Program-made: the position numbers and the translations under genes | Shown: positions 36,880 to 45,826 of the stretch, piece after piece | How the letters are laid out: the number at the start of each line of letters is the position of its first letter | Position numbering within the stretch: position 1 is the stretch's first letter | DNA from: Rhodanobacteraceae bacterium | Lineage (GTDB): Bacteria; Pseudomonadota; Gammaproteobacteria; Xanthomonadales; Ahniellaceae | Reading direction: 5' to 3' | DNA length: 64,000 bases | Assembly (NCBI GenBank): GCA_016708465.1 | Contig: JADJFT010000007.1 | Span: 188,161 to 252,160 of the forward strand | Notes under the pieces: model-generated | Told to the model about the DNA's origin: nothing | Databases searched by the model: none | What the model saw: the letters and a program-made list of their open reading frames with translations, nothing else

Positions 36880-39135
36880 TCAACGCCGTTCTCCAAACAA
36901 CGAACCGAAGCTGAGATAAAGCGAGTCCTCGCCGCCTTCGGCTATGCCGTAGCCGAAGAATATCGGGCCGAGCGGCGAGTCGATGCCGACGAACAATGAA
37001 CCGGCGTAGATCAGCGAGTCGAGGCTGACGGCGTTGCGGGTATTCCAGACATTGCCGGTTTCGACACTGCCGCCGATGTAAGCGGGCAGGGCGAACAGGC
37101 GCGACATGTCGCCGAATCGGCGGTAGTAGATGGCGCGGGCGAGTGCGCTGTGTTGGCCGTTCAGATCGCGCTCGCCGAAGCCAGACAGACGCGTAAAGCC
37201 GCCAAGTGTGGCGAACGAATTGAAGGTGTCTGGGCTGCCCCAACTGGTCTGTGCTTCGGCGCCGATGAGCAGGCGGTGGCGATCGAACGAGAATGCGCGG
37301 TGCCAGTCGGCACGCAGCACTTCGCCATTCGCATCGGAGCCGAGCCCGGGTCGGGTCACGGTCAATTCGGCTGCACCACGGCGACCGCTGGTCGGGAACC
37401 CGATGTCGTCGAGGCTGTCGTGATCGACGGCGACTACGAAGCTGGCTGCGTCCGATGTGAAGCCAACGACACCGTCGATCCCGCCGTTCTGCACCTGTGC
37501 GCGGTTGTGGCTGTATTCGAGTCCGCTTTCGATGCGCCAACTGCGGCCAATGTTGATGCCGACTCGTGCGCCAGCTTGGGCGCGGCGCAGGCGTGCTTGG
37601 AGCGAATCGACCCCGGCGCGAAATGACTGGTTGCGGGCATCGAAGCGAATCTCCGGTTTCCAGTAGTACTGCCCGTGGTCGCCCCACGGTTGGTACCACT
37701 CGCCACTGAGTGCGGCGACGCGCCCGAGATCGGCACGCACACGCGCTTCGGCGCCATGTTCGGAAAGGCCGGTGAAGGTCGCTTCTGCCGCGAGTTGGTA
37801 GTCGCTGCGACCGTTGAAGTCATCGGACAACTGCAGGCCGAAACCGACGAAGTTCGGACCCCAGCCCTTGTCCACCGGCGTGACCAGCAGGCCAGTGGCC
37901 TCGCCGCGACGGGCAAGGTTGTAAAGGATACGTTCGTAGTGGCCGGTGCCGTAGGCATCGCCGACCCGCTGTTCCACTTCGGCTTGGTCGAGTGATTTGC
38001 CGAGCAAGTCGCGCATCGCGGTGTGTACGAACAGCGGCGCTCGTGTGCGTTGGGCGCTAACTTCGATGAAGTCGATCGGCGGCGCTTCGAACGGCAGGCG
38101 ACGCTGCTGCAGACGCACGGCGGCATAGGCGTCGGCGGGCAACGCCAATGTCTTGAGTTGTGCGACCACGGCCATGGCGGCCTGCTCGCCGATAGCGATG
38201 GCCGAGACCGAGCGGTCGAATCCGGCGCTGCTCATATCGCCGAGGTCGGGGCGAATCAGCACATCTTGCGGCCCCATCTGCGATAGCGCTTGATCGGTGC
38301 GCTGCTTCATCAGCACCGTGATCATTTGCAGGGTAATCGAGAGCGGCGAACTGAGCGAGTCTTCATCGATCAGCGGTTCGCCGACATCGACGACGATGAC
38401 GCGGTCGACACCCATCGCCTTGACGATATCGACTGGCACGTTGTTGACGATGCCGCCATCGACCATCAGTCGTCCGTTGACCCGGATCGGCGCAAACGCG
38501 CCCGGCACCGACATGCTGGCGCGGATCGCCAGCGACAGGTCACCGTCCTTGAACACGACTTGTTCGCCGTGACCGATATCGGTGCCGACCGCGCGAAACG
38601 GGATTGGCAAATGATCGAAATCATCCAGTTCCCAATACGGCATCAGCATGCGCCGCAGCAGGCCCAGAAACTTCTGTCCTTGCAGCACGCCGCGCGGTGC
38701 GATCAGCTTGCCTTCACGCAATCCAAGTTTGAAATCGAGCAGGTCGCGGTAGTCATCGTCCTTGCGCCGCATTGGCATTTCGGCGCGCGCCGGGTCGTCA
38801 CTGAAGAAGTCCTTCCAGTTCATCGACGCAATCACCGCCTCGATTTCCTCCGGCGTGTAACCGGCCGCATAAAAGCCACCGACGATCGAGCCCATCGAGC
38901 TGCCGACGATGGCATGGATCGGGATGTGCTCGCGTTCCAGCACCTTGAGCACACCGATATGCGCTGCCCCGCGCGCACCGCCGCCACCGAGTACCAGACC
39001 GATACGCGGCGCGCTTGGCAGCACATGCGCATAGTCTTCGGGCGTCACCTCGGGCATCGCGGTCTGAGGTATCGCCGCGAGTACCGGCATCGCGGTGATG
39101 CCCAACATGGCGAAAAGTAAAACGAGAACGCGCAT
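36880..39135 (-). CDS. patatin-like phospholipase with Omp85-type barrel (type Vd secretion, PlpD-like)
   Basis: A 751-residue single-polypeptide secreted lipase. Signal peptide (MRVLVLLFAMLGITAMPVLA). Patatin domain about 40-310: oxyanion GGGGARG (50-56), nucleophile Ser80 in GSSMG (78-82), and Asp226 of the dyad in DGG. Then a POTRA-like segment (VEQRVGDAYGTGHYERILYN) and a C-terminal 16-strand surface-antigen barrel with alternating hydrophobic strands (IYAGSLFVGIDSPLGPIFFG, YLSFGSLF). In Pseudomonas PlpD this layout exports the lipase through its own barrel. The chain ends FGERR rather than in a terminal aromatic residue. ATG 39135 lies six bases inside a GTG alternative. Confidence 0.9.
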   Translation of the reverse strand: MRVLVLLFAMLGITAMPVLAAIPQTAMPEVTPEDYAHVLPSAPRIGLVLGGGGARGAAHIGVLKVLEREHIPIHAIVGSSMGSIVGGFYAAGYTPEEIEAVIASMNWKDFFSDDPARAEMPMRRKDDDYRDLLDFKLGLREGKLIAPRGVLQGQKFLGLLRRMLMPYWELDDFDHLPIPFRAVGTDIGHGEQVVFKDGDLSLAIRASMSVPGAFAPIRVNGRLMVDGGIVNNVPVDIVKAMGVDRVIVVDVGEPLIDEDSLSSPLSITLQMITVLMKQRTDQALSQMGPQDVLIRPDLGDMSSAGFDRSVSAIAIGEQAAMAVVAQLKTLALPADAYAAVRLQQRRLPFEAPPIDFIEVSAQRTRAPLFVHTAMRDLLGKSLDQAEVEQRVGDAYGTGHYERILYNLARRGEATGLLVTPVDKGWGPNFVGFGLQLSDDFNGRSDYQLAAEATFTGLSEHGAEARVRADLGRVAALSGEWYQPWGDHGQYYWKPEIRFDARNQSFRAGVDSLQARLRRAQAGARVGINIGRSWRIESGLEYSHNRAQVQNGGIDGVVGFTSDAASFVVAVDHDSLDDIGFPTSGRRGAAELTVTRPGLGSDANGEVLRADWHRAFSFDRHRLLIGAEAQTSWGSPDTFNSFATLGGFTRLSGFGERDLNGQHSALARAIYYRRFGDMSRLFALPAYIGGSVETGNVWNTRNAVSLDSLIYAGSLFVGIDSPLGPIFFGYGIAEGGEDSLYLSFGSLFGERR

Positions 39136-39209
39136 GGCCACGCCTGAAAAAGAGATGCGGCAATGTTAGCTGCCGCGCTACGCTATGCGCCCATTTTCGA
39201 GATGAATCC

Positions 39210-40373
39210 ATGGCCCAGTCGAAACTTGTGCGCGGCCTAGGTACGCGCGCCATCCACGCTGGACAGAAGCCCGATCCCAGCACCGGCGCGGTGATGACGC
39301 CGATTTACGCGACCAGCACCTATGTTCAGCGCAGTCCTGGCGAGCACCAAGGCTTCGAATATTCACGCTCGCACAACCCGACGCGCTTTGCCTACGAGGA
39401 CTGCGTCGCCGCGCTCGAAGGCGGCCGTAAGGGCTACGCGTTTGCATCGGGTCTGGCCGCAACCGCGACCGTGCTGGATGCGCTCGACACCGGCAGCCAC
39501 GTCATTGCGATGGACGACATGTATGGCGGCAGTTACCGCCTGTTCGAGCGTGTGCGGCGCCGCTCTGCCGGGCTAGATTTCAGCTACGTCGATCTGAATG
39601 ACCTCGCCGCAGTGAAGGCCGCGCTACGCCCGAACACACGCATGATCTGGGCCGAGACGCCGACCAACCCGTTGCTGAAACTGGTGGACATGACAAAAGT
39701 GGCGGCGTTCGCGAAGAAGCACGGTTTGATCTTCGCGGTCGACAATACGTTCAGTTCACCGATGTTGCAGCGGCCGCTCGAGTTCGGTGCCGACATCGTG
39801 ATGCACTCGGCGACGAAATACCTGAACGGCCACTCCGACATCGTCGGCGGCATGCTGGTGGTCGGTGACCACCGCGAACTGGAAGACAAGATCACCTTCC
39901 TGCAAAACGCCGTCGGTAGCGTGCAGGGTCCGTTTGATTCCTTCCTCGCCCTGCGCGGTCTCAAGACCTTGCATCTGCGTATGCAGGCGCATTGCGCGAA
40001 TGCTGGCGAGTTGGCGAAGTGGCTGGAACAGCACCCGAAGCTGGATCGTGTCATTTATCCGGGCTTGAAATCACATCCGCAGCATGCGCTGGCGAAGAAG
40101 CAAATGGACGGCTTTGGCGGCATGATTTCGATCGTCGTCAAGGGCGGTCTGAAGTCAGCGCGCAAGATGATGGAACGCTGTCAGATCTTCGGTCTGGCCG
40201 AATCGCTTGGCGGCGTCGAGAGCTTGATCAACCATCCGGCGATCATGACCCACGCATCAGTACCGGCCGAAAAGCGCAAGGCACTCGGCATCAGTGATGC
40301 GATGGTGCGACTGTCGGTGGGTGTCGAAGACGTGGCCGACCTGCGCGCCGATCTGGAACAGGCGCTCGGCTGA
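39210..40373 (+). CDS. mccB: cystathionine gamma-lyase / gamma-synthase family PLP enzyme
   Basis: Cys/Met-metabolism PLP enzyme, 387 residues. Landmarks: TRAIHAGQKPDPSTGAVMTP, YSRSHNPTRFAYEDCVAALE, AETPTNPLLKLVD, the PLP lysine in HSATKYLNGHSD (Lys203), and SLGGVESLINHPAIMTH-type C-terminus. Gamma-lyase (cysteine formation) and gamma-synthase cannot be told apart with certainty; the presence of cbs in the same region favours the lyase of reverse transsulfuration. The pair is split by a minus-strand block. Divergent from the patatin gene. Confidence 0.9.
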   Translation: MAQSKLVRGLGTRAIHAGQKPDPSTGAVMTPIYATSTYVQRSPGEHQGFEYSRSHNPTRFAYEDCVAALEGGRKGYAFASGLAATATVLDALDTGSHVIAMDDMYGGSYRLFERVRRRSAGLDFSYVDLNDLAAVKAALRPNTRMIWAETPTNPLLKLVDMTKVAAFAKKHGLIFAVDNTFSSPMLQRPLEFGADIVMHSATKYLNGHSDIVGGMLVVGDHRELEDKITFLQNAVGSVQGPFDSFLALRGLKTLHLRMQAHCANAGELAKWLEQHPKLDRVIYPGLKSHPQHALAKKQMDGFGGMISIVVKGGLKSARKMMERCQIFGLAESLGGVESLINHPAIMTHASVPAEKRKALGISDAMVRLSVGVEDVADLRADLEQALG

Positions 40374-40407
40374 AGGGCGGCGTGAGCTTGCGATGGGATT
40401 GGGCTGA

Positions 40408-41298
40408 TCAGCCGATCCAACCGGCGAGCACGAACAGCGCCAGCACCGCCATCCAGACCACGAGGATGCGCCAGATCAGCGAATGCGACTGATGCAGCGG
40501 CAGCAAGGTGGTGTTCGCTGCCTCGTCGTCGAAATCTTCGTCCTCGGCGTCGACACTGGCGCGCGCAGCAGCGAACATGAAGCCGATGTCGCGGACCAGA
40601 TAACCCTGGCCAATGCCGTGGTGGAAATCGCGCCAGCTCTGCGTCACGGCATCGAAATCGGCGGCGAGCGCCATCGACAGCGTCATCAGTTGCGCGGCGG
40701 GCCAATCGAGCAGGATATGCAGTTCACGCAGCGCATCGGCGTGCGCGCGCGGCAGCGCCGAGCGAAAGGTCTCCGACTGTGCGATCAGTTGCACGAACCG
40801 ATACAGCAACGCACCTGTCGCGCCAAGCAACAGGAACCAGAACAACACGCCGAACCAGCGCGTCAGTGCCGCGCGGAACACGGCATCGACCAAACTGCGG
40901 CCGTCGAGCCCGAGCGCGGGTGATGGCGGATCGGTTGGAAGGTTCTGCAAGGCACTCATACGAGTATCACGGTCAGTGGCGTGGGTGACCGCAGCGATAT
41001 CGGCATCGAGGTCGCGCGGACCCCAGCAATAGAACAGCACCACCATCGCCAGCAGGAAGGACGGAAAGCCGTAGGCTCTGCCGGCAAAAAGAATTTGCAA
41101 CAGCGCAACGATCAGGACTGGCAACCCGACCGACCACCATCCACCGAATCGTCCAGACCACAAACTACCGCCGGCGAGCGGATTGAAATCACCGCGCAGC
41201 CAAGCCTCGAACCAACCGTAATGACGCAGCCGGCCGAGTTCCGGAATGCTGTGGCTGAGGATGATCGAGACGATGACGGCGAGTAGTGCGGTGGACAT
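40408..41298 (-). CDS. ampE: AmpE-like / CobD-family membrane protein
   Basis: A 296-residue inner-membrane protein with about four membrane segments: N-terminal ALLAVIVSIILSHSIPELGR, WSVGLPVLIVALLQILFAG with PSFLLAMVVLFYCW, WFGVLFWFLLLGATGALLYR, and C-terminal LIWRILVVWMAVLALFVLAG. The central LHILLDWPAAQLMTLSMALA and DAVTQSWRDF are the AmpE/CobD family features. AmpE is linked to beta-lactamase regulation with AmpD, but no ampD is adjacent here, so the symbol is tentative. Confidence 0.7.
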   Translation of the reverse strand: MSTALLAVIVSIILSHSIPELGRLRHYGWFEAWLRGDFNPLAGGSLWSGRFGGWWSVGLPVLIVALLQILFAGRAYGFPSFLLAMVVLFYCWGPRDLDADIAAVTHATDRDTRMSALQNLPTDPPSPALGLDGRSLVDAVFRAALTRWFGVLFWFLLLGATGALLYRFVQLIAQSETFRSALPRAHADALRELHILLDWPAAQLMTLSMALAADFDAVTQSWRDFHHGIGQGYLVRDIGFMFAAARASVDAEDEDFDDEAANTTLLPLHQSHSLIWRILVVWMAVLALFVLAGWIG

Positions 41299-41328
41299 GG
41301 GCGCTTCCTGCGTTGCGCCGATTCTATT

Positions 41329-42546
41329 TCACATTGCCAGTTCGATGGCGCCTGTTGCCGCGAGTTCGTCGATTAACGCTTCGTTGTAACCGAGTTCCAG
41401 CAAGACCTCGTGGGTGTGTTCGCCACGCAGCGGCGGTGCCCGCTCGGAATGGTGCAGGCGGCCATCGAAGCGTAGCGGGTTCGCAATCTGTGGCAGATGT
41501 GTATGCAGCGTATGCGGCAGATCGAAGCGCAGGCCGCGGGCATCGACCTGCGGATCAGCGAATACCTCGTCCAGGTCCTGTACCGGGCCACAGGGAATAT
41601 TGGCGTCATCCAAAGCACGCCGCCATTCCGCCTTTGAGCGCGTGCGCATCCGTTCGCTGATCAGCGGTGCCAGCAGGTGGCGGTGGGTCACACGCAGGCT
41701 GTTGCTGGTGAAGCGCGGGTCATCGGCCCAGTCTGCCGACGCGATCTCGCAGAAACGGCGGAACTGCATGTCGTTGCCGACGGCGATGAACATGTCACCG
41801 TCGAGGGTCGGGAAGCTCTGGTAAGGCACGATATTTGGATGCGCGCTGCCGAGCCGTTCCGGAATCTCGCCGGCGATCAGATAGTTCATGCCCTGATTGG
41901 CAAGGATGGCGACCGCCGAATCAAACAACGCGGTATCGATCCAGCTGCCGCGACCGCTGCTCTGGCGCTGGATCAGTGCGGCCTGGATGGCATTCGCGGC
42001 ATACAGTCCGGTGATCATGTCGATCACCGCAACGCCAACCTTGACCGGTCCGCGACCATGTTCACCGGTGATGCTCATCAGTCCGGCCTGAGCTTGGATC
42101 ATGGCGTCGTAACCCGCCTTGGCGGCGTTCGGGCCATCTTGGCCGAAGCCGCTGATCGAGCAATACACCAGTCCCGGCGACGTCTGCGACAGACCTTCGT
42201 AGTCGAGGCCCATGCGCCCGAGTGTGCCCGGTTTGAAGTTCTCGATCAGCACGTCCGAAGTACGCGCCAGTGCCCGTACGATCGACTGCGCGCGCGGGTC
42301 GGTCAGTTCCAGCGCCACTGAACGTTTGCCGCGATTGCAGGACAAGAAGTAGGCCGATTCCTCGGTGGTCGTGCCCTCGTCATTGACCAGCCACGGCGGA
42401 CCCCACTCGCGGGTGTCGTCACCGGCACCGCTGCGCTCGATCTTGATCACGTCGGCGCCGAGGTCGGCGAGCATCTGGGTCGCGAACGGACCCGCCAACA
42501 CGCGCGACAAATCGAGCACGCGGATGCCGGACAGCGGGCCATTCAC
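41329..42546 (-). CDS. CaiB/BaiF family (type III) CoA-transferase
   Basis: Transfers CoA between carboxylic acids through an Asp-linked anhydride. The 405-residue protein shows GIRVLDLSRVLAGPFATQML with ADLGADVIKIE, then FLSCNRGKRSVALEL, the catalytic-Asp region YDAMIQAQAGLMSITG, and GRGSWIDTALFDS. GTG 42546 is preceded by GGGAG seven bases away and gives the standard start NGPLSGIRVLDLSR; an upstream TTG is less likely. Substrate is unknown. Confidence 0.88.
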   Translation of the reverse strand: MNGPLSGIRVLDLSRVLAGPFATQMLADLGADVIKIERSGAGDDTREWGPPWLVNDEGTTTEESAYFLSCNRGKRSVALELTDPRAQSIVRALARTSDVLIENFKPGTLGRMGLDYEGLSQTSPGLVYCSISGFGQDGPNAAKAGYDAMIQAQAGLMSITGEHGRGPVKVGVAVIDMITGLYAANAIQAALIQRQSSGRGSWIDTALFDSAVAILANQGMNYLIAGEIPERLGSAHPNIVPYQSFPTLDGDMFIAVGNDMQFRRFCEIASADWADDPRFTSNSLRVTHRHLLAPLISERMRTRSKAEWRRALDDANIPCGPVQDLDEVFADPQVDARGLRFDLPHTLHTHLPQIANPLRFDGRLHHSERAPPLRGEHTHEVLLELGYNEALIDELAATGAIELAM

Positions 42547-42676
42547 GCGCAGGCTCCCGCGCGTGGACGCGGCGGGCAATACGGCGGATGCAAGCGTCGT
42601 GGCATGGTCGGGTCCGATCTGGCAACAAAATGAAAATTCAGCCGGGGCTTTTAGCAGGCCAGCGGCGGCGGCTCAA

Positions 42677-42703
42677 GCTGGATGCTTGGCGGAGGCATCC
42701 AGC
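42677..42703 (+). promoter_or_regulatory. perfect hairpin in the mgtE upstream region
   Basis: GCTGGATGC (42677-42685) pairs perfectly with GCATCCAGC (42695-42703), loop TTGGCGGAG. No U-tract follows, so it is not an intrinsic terminator. It ends 47 bases before the mgtE start and may be part of its 5' UTR or an operator. The rest of the 42547-42750 gap shows no gene; it is too short and lacks the conserved pieces for an M-box. Confidence 0.4.
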
Positions 42704-42750
42704 AATCGCTACATTGGCGCAATTCCGTTTCGAAAATTGTGGAGTCCCGC

Positions 42751-43944
42751 ATGGATCGCACTTTGCTCGACGCAGTCCTCAGCACCGACACCCAGAGCGC
42801 GGCGCGCAAGCTCGATCGTGAGACCGATCAAGCCATCGCCGACTTGCTCACGGCCATCAATCCCGGCTTCGCGGTCGAAATCCTGAGCCAGTTCCCGCCG
42901 GAACGCCGCGAGCGTATCGCCGCCGCCACACCGTTCGGTGCTGGCCAGCAGTGGTTGCTTGATCATCATTACGGCGAAGGCACGGTCGGACGCCTGATGG
43001 AACGCCCGCTGGCGGTATTTCGACCTGAGACCACGGTCGACCAAGTGGTCGACGCTTTGCGTGAGGTCGTTGGCAAGGCCTTCGTGACCTACGTCTTTGT
43101 CACCGAAGGTGATGGCCGACTGGTTGGCGTGGTTGCATTTCGCGAACTGTTGTTCGCCGGCAAGGGACAGCCGCTGACTGCGGTGATGGTGAAACAGCCG
43201 TTCGCGCTGCGTCCGGATATGGCCTTGGTCGATGCCATGCGTGAGGTGGTCACGCGCCACTATCCGGCCTATCCGGTGTGCGATGGCGAGAATCGCTTGG
43301 TCGGCTCGGTGCGTGGCCAAGTGCTGTTTGAGCAACAAGCGTTCGAGATCTCCGCGCAGGCCGGTTCGATGGTTGGTGTCGAGAAGGAGGAGCGCTTGGC
43401 GACGCCATGGACACGCAGTTTCAAGTTCCGTCATCCGTGGCTGCAGCTGAACTTGCTCACCGCGTTTCTGGCCGCCGCCGTGGTCGGCTACTACCAAGAT
43501 GCGATCGACAAGATCGTGTTGCTTGCGGTGTTTCTGCCGGTGCTGTCCGGGCAATGCAGCAACAGCGGCTGTCAGGCGCTGGCAGTGACGCTGCGTGGCA
43601 TGACCCTGGGGGAACTGAAGCCTGGTCAGGGTTGGAAACTGGTCGGCAAGGAGGCGCTGCTCGGTTGGTGGAACGGTTTGATCGTCGGCATCGTTGCCGG
43701 GGCGGCGCTGTACGTCATGGCGATGATGCAGAAGAACCCGGATGCGCTAACGCTGGCAGGTATTTGCATAGTCGCGATGGCGCTGTCGTGCGTCATGTCG
43801 GGGATCGCAGGCGTCGCCATTCCGCTTGGGATGAAGCGCCTTGGTGCCGATCCGGCGACGGCCTCCGGCATTTTCCTGACGACGGCGACCGACGTTGTCA
43901 GCATGGGCGCTTTTCTCGGTATGGCGAGTTGGTTGCTGCTGTGA
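42751..43944 (+). CDS. mgtE: MgtE family magnesium transporter
   Basis: Magnesium channel/transporter gated by cytosolic Mg2+. The 397-residue protein has a shortened N domain (about 1-70), two CBS domains (about 75-200: GRLMERPLAVFRPETTVDQV, LVGVVAFRELLFAGKG, MVKQPFALRPDMALVDAM) and five C-terminal membrane helices with the pore segment LPVLSGQCSNSGCQALAVTL. Many MgtE proteins are about 450 residues; the difference is in the N domain. ATG 42751 follows GGAGTCCCGC. The stop overlaps or abuts hutD. Confidence 0.93.
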   Translation: MDRTLLDAVLSTDTQSAARKLDRETDQAIADLLTAINPGFAVEILSQFPPERRERIAAATPFGAGQQWLLDHHYGEGTVGRLMERPLAVFRPETTVDQVVDALREVVGKAFVTYVFVTEGDGRLVGVVAFRELLFAGKGQPLTAVMVKQPFALRPDMALVDAMREVVTRHYPAYPVCDGENRLVGSVRGQVLFEQQAFEISAQAGSMVGVEKEERLATPWTRSFKFRHPWLQLNLLTAFLAAAVVGYYQDAIDKIVLLAVFLPVLSGQCSNSGCQALAVTLRGMTLGELKPGQGWKLVGKEALLGWWNGLIVGIVAGAALYVMAMMQKNPDALTLAGICIVAMALSCVMSGIAGVAIPLGMKRLGADPATASGIFLTTATDVVSMGAFLGMASWLLL

Positions 43945-43949
43945 GCACG

Positions 43950-44537
43950 ATGCAGTTCATTCGTTACTTCGATTTGTCGCCGCTGCCGTGGAAGAATGGG
44001 CTAGGTCTGACGCGCGAAATCGGATTGGTCGCGTCCGACACGCTCGCAGCCGGCTTTCGCTTCCGCATGTCGCGCGCCGTCATCGATGGGCAGGCAGCGT
44101 TCTCGCGTTATCCCGGCGTGCGCCGCTGGCTGGTGCTGGCGCGCGGCAGCGCACTCGAATTGCGTTTCGACGGCCAGCCGACGCGTCAACTCGATCGTGT
44201 CGGCGAGTTCTGCGCGTTCAGCGGCGACGACGTCGTGGAAGGTGTGCCGCTGGATGGCCCGAGCGAAGATTTCAACCTGATGCTGGCCGATCCTGAGCTT
44301 GATGCCGAGCTGATCGTGCGGCCGCTGGTCGGTTCGATGATCCTGCATCAACCAGCCAAAGCTTGGCTGGTGTTCCATCTACTCGATGGCCAAGCGCATC
44401 TGCAAGGAACTGCCCTCGCGATAGCTGCTGGCGACACGCTGTGGATGGATCCGACGGCGGCCGATCGCATCGCTGCGCGCATCGATGGCGGTGGCAATGC
44501 GTTGATCGTAGTGATTACGCCGCGTTCAGCGCGATGA
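43950..44537 (+). CDS. HutD family protein
   Basis: A 195-residue cupin-like protein of the HutD family, associated elsewhere with histidine utilisation. Signatures: LSPLPWKNGLGLTREI (family usually PWKNGGGxTREI, so one Gly is Leu here), FRFRMSRAVIDGQAAFSRYP with GVRRWLVLARG, and FNLMLAD. ATG 43950 is used; a GTG at 43941 overlapping the mgtE stop (GTGA) is equally possible. No hut gene is nearby, so its pairing with mgtE is unusual and its role uncertain. Confidence 0.82.
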   Translation: MQFIRYFDLSPLPWKNGLGLTREIGLVASDTLAAGFRFRMSRAVIDGQAAFSRYPGVRRWLVLARGSALELRFDGQPTRQLDRVGEFCAFSGDDVVEGVPLDGPSEDFNLMLADPELDAELIVRPLVGSMILHQPAKAWLVFHLLDGQAHLQGTALAIAAGDTLWMDPTAADRIAARIDGGGNALIVVITPRSAR

Positions 44538-44562
44538 TCGGGCACCGTCGCAGCGCTCTGAA

Positions 44563-44886
44563 TTAATCCCAGCGGTCGTCGCGAGTCCACACGCCATCGC
44601 CGTCGACGCGTACCGGAAAGCTCGCCGTCGGCATGTAGGCCGGAGGCGCGCAAACGGCACCGTTGCGGACATCGAAGCGGGCACCGTGGCGCGGACATTC
44701 AACCTCGAAGCCAAAGACTTCGCCGCCTGCGAGTTCACCGCCATCGTGCGTGCAGACATCTTCGATCGCGTAGTGGTCACCATCGATGTTGAACACCGCA
44801 ATCATGGTGCCGTCCGCATCGATGACGCGGTGCTCGCCGGGTGCCATCTCATCGCGTGCGCAAACTCTGGTCCAGCCATCCATCAC
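44563..44886 (-). CDS. Rieske-type [2Fe-2S] ferredoxin
   Basis: A 107-residue Rieske protein of the non-heme-dioxygenase ferredoxin type. Cluster ligands are in CTHDGG (Cys45, His47) and CPRHGARFD (Cys64, His67), in the expected CxH-(16)-CxxH spacing. It overlaps the GNAT gene by four bases and ends the SUF operon. It could be an electron donor or a client used to sense cluster supply; both are inference. No dioxygenase gene is adjacent. Confidence 0.88.
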   Translation of the reverse strand: MMDGWTRVCARDEMAPGEHRVIDADGTMIAVFNIDGDHYAIEDVCTHDGGELAGGEVFGFEVECPRHGARFDVRNGAVCAPPAYMPTASFPVRVDGDGVWTRDDRWD

Positions 44887-45404
44887 AGCACCGCCTTTGC
44901 AAAAACTTCGAAGCGCAGGTCATCGCGCTTGGGCAAGCCGAAGCGCGCGTCGCCGTAGGGGAACGGCTTGAATTCACCGGTGCTACGGAATCCGCGCCGC
45001 TGATACCAAGCGATCAATTCGGCCCGGATCGAGATCACCGTGCAGGTCATCGTTGTGCAGGCGAATTCATCGCGAACAACGCGCTCCGCCTCGCGCAAAA
45101 GTGCGTCGCCGATGCCACCGCCTTGTTCAGTCGGGCGTACCGAAAACATGCCGAAATAACCGTGGTTGTCGATCTTTTCGAGCTGTACGCAGCCGATAAT
45201 TTGGCCCTGTCGTTCCGCCAGTACGATGCGGCTCTGCGGCTTGGCAATGACCTCGCGCACGCCTGCAATGTCGATGCGCTGTCCGTCGAGCAGGTCCGCC
45301 TCGGTAGTCCATCCGGCGCGACTGGCGCCGCCGCGGTAGGCCGATTCGACCAACGCCACGATAACCGCGGTGTCGGAATCATCCGCGGCACGGAACTGCA
45401 GCAT
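44883..45404 (-). CDS. GNAT family N-acetyltransferase
   Basis: A 173-residue acetyl-CoA-dependent acetyltransferase: FRAADDSDTAVIVALVESAY at the N-terminus, GCVQLEKIDNHGYFGMFSV, the acetyl-CoA loop VRPTEQGGGIGDALL and the GNAT ending WYQRRGFRSTGE. Two bases separate it from sufU and it overlaps the Rieske gene by four, so it belongs to the SUF transcript. Substrate unknown. Confidence 0.88.
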   Translation of the reverse strand: MLQFRAADDSDTAVIVALVESAYRGGASRAGWTTEADLLDGQRIDIAGVREVIAKPQSRIVLAERQGQIIGCVQLEKIDNHGYFGMFSVRPTEQGGGIGDALLREAERVVRDEFACTTMTCTVISIRAELIAWYQRRGFRSTGEFKPFPYGDARFGLPKRDDLRFEVFAKAVL

Positions 45405-45406
45405 GC

Positions 45407-45826
45407 CTATTCCTTTGTCTGCAACGCCGCGATCGCGGCGTCGAATGGCAACAACGCGCAGCGTTGCCGTGCCGGGTGATGACAGAGATCGGCGAATGCC
45501 GCGAAGTCGTCGCGTGCTAGCGGGCCGGCACGGAACATCATCAGCATTTCCTCACGCAATTCAGCAATGCGTGCTGGGCTCGCGCCGCGCAGGGCTTCGG
45601 TCAACATCGACGCACTGGCTGTGGTGATTGCGCAGGAGTCGCCATCAAACATCGCTGCGGCGATCACGTTGCCATGCACCCGAAACGACAGCTTGAGGTG
45701 GTCGCCGCACATCGCATTCTCGGCAACGCCGTGATGGGTCGCATCAACCAGACTGCCGCAGTTCTTCGGTGCGCGGTTGTGCGCGAGCACCGTCTCCGAG
45801 TACAGCGTCGACGGATGTGCGCTCAT
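45407..45826 (-). CDS. sufU: SufU iron-sulfur scaffold / sulfur-relay protein
   Basis: A 139-residue SufU-type protein that accepts persulfide sulfur from SufS. Zinc/catalytic ligands are Cys40 and Asp42 (AMCGDH), Cys65 (GDSCAITTASASM) and Cys123 (RQRCALLPF). The 58-residue spacing between the last two Cys is longer than in IscU and fits SufU. Its ATG overlaps the sufS stop by one base. In organisms lacking SufE this protein activates SufS. Confidence 0.9.
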   Translation of the reverse strand: MSAHPSTLYSETVLAHNRAPKNCGSLVDATHHGVAENAMCGDHLKLSFRVHGNVIAAAMFDGDSCAITTASASMLTEALRGASPARIAELREEMLMMFRAGPLARDDFAAFADLCHHPARQRCALLPFDAAIAALQTKE

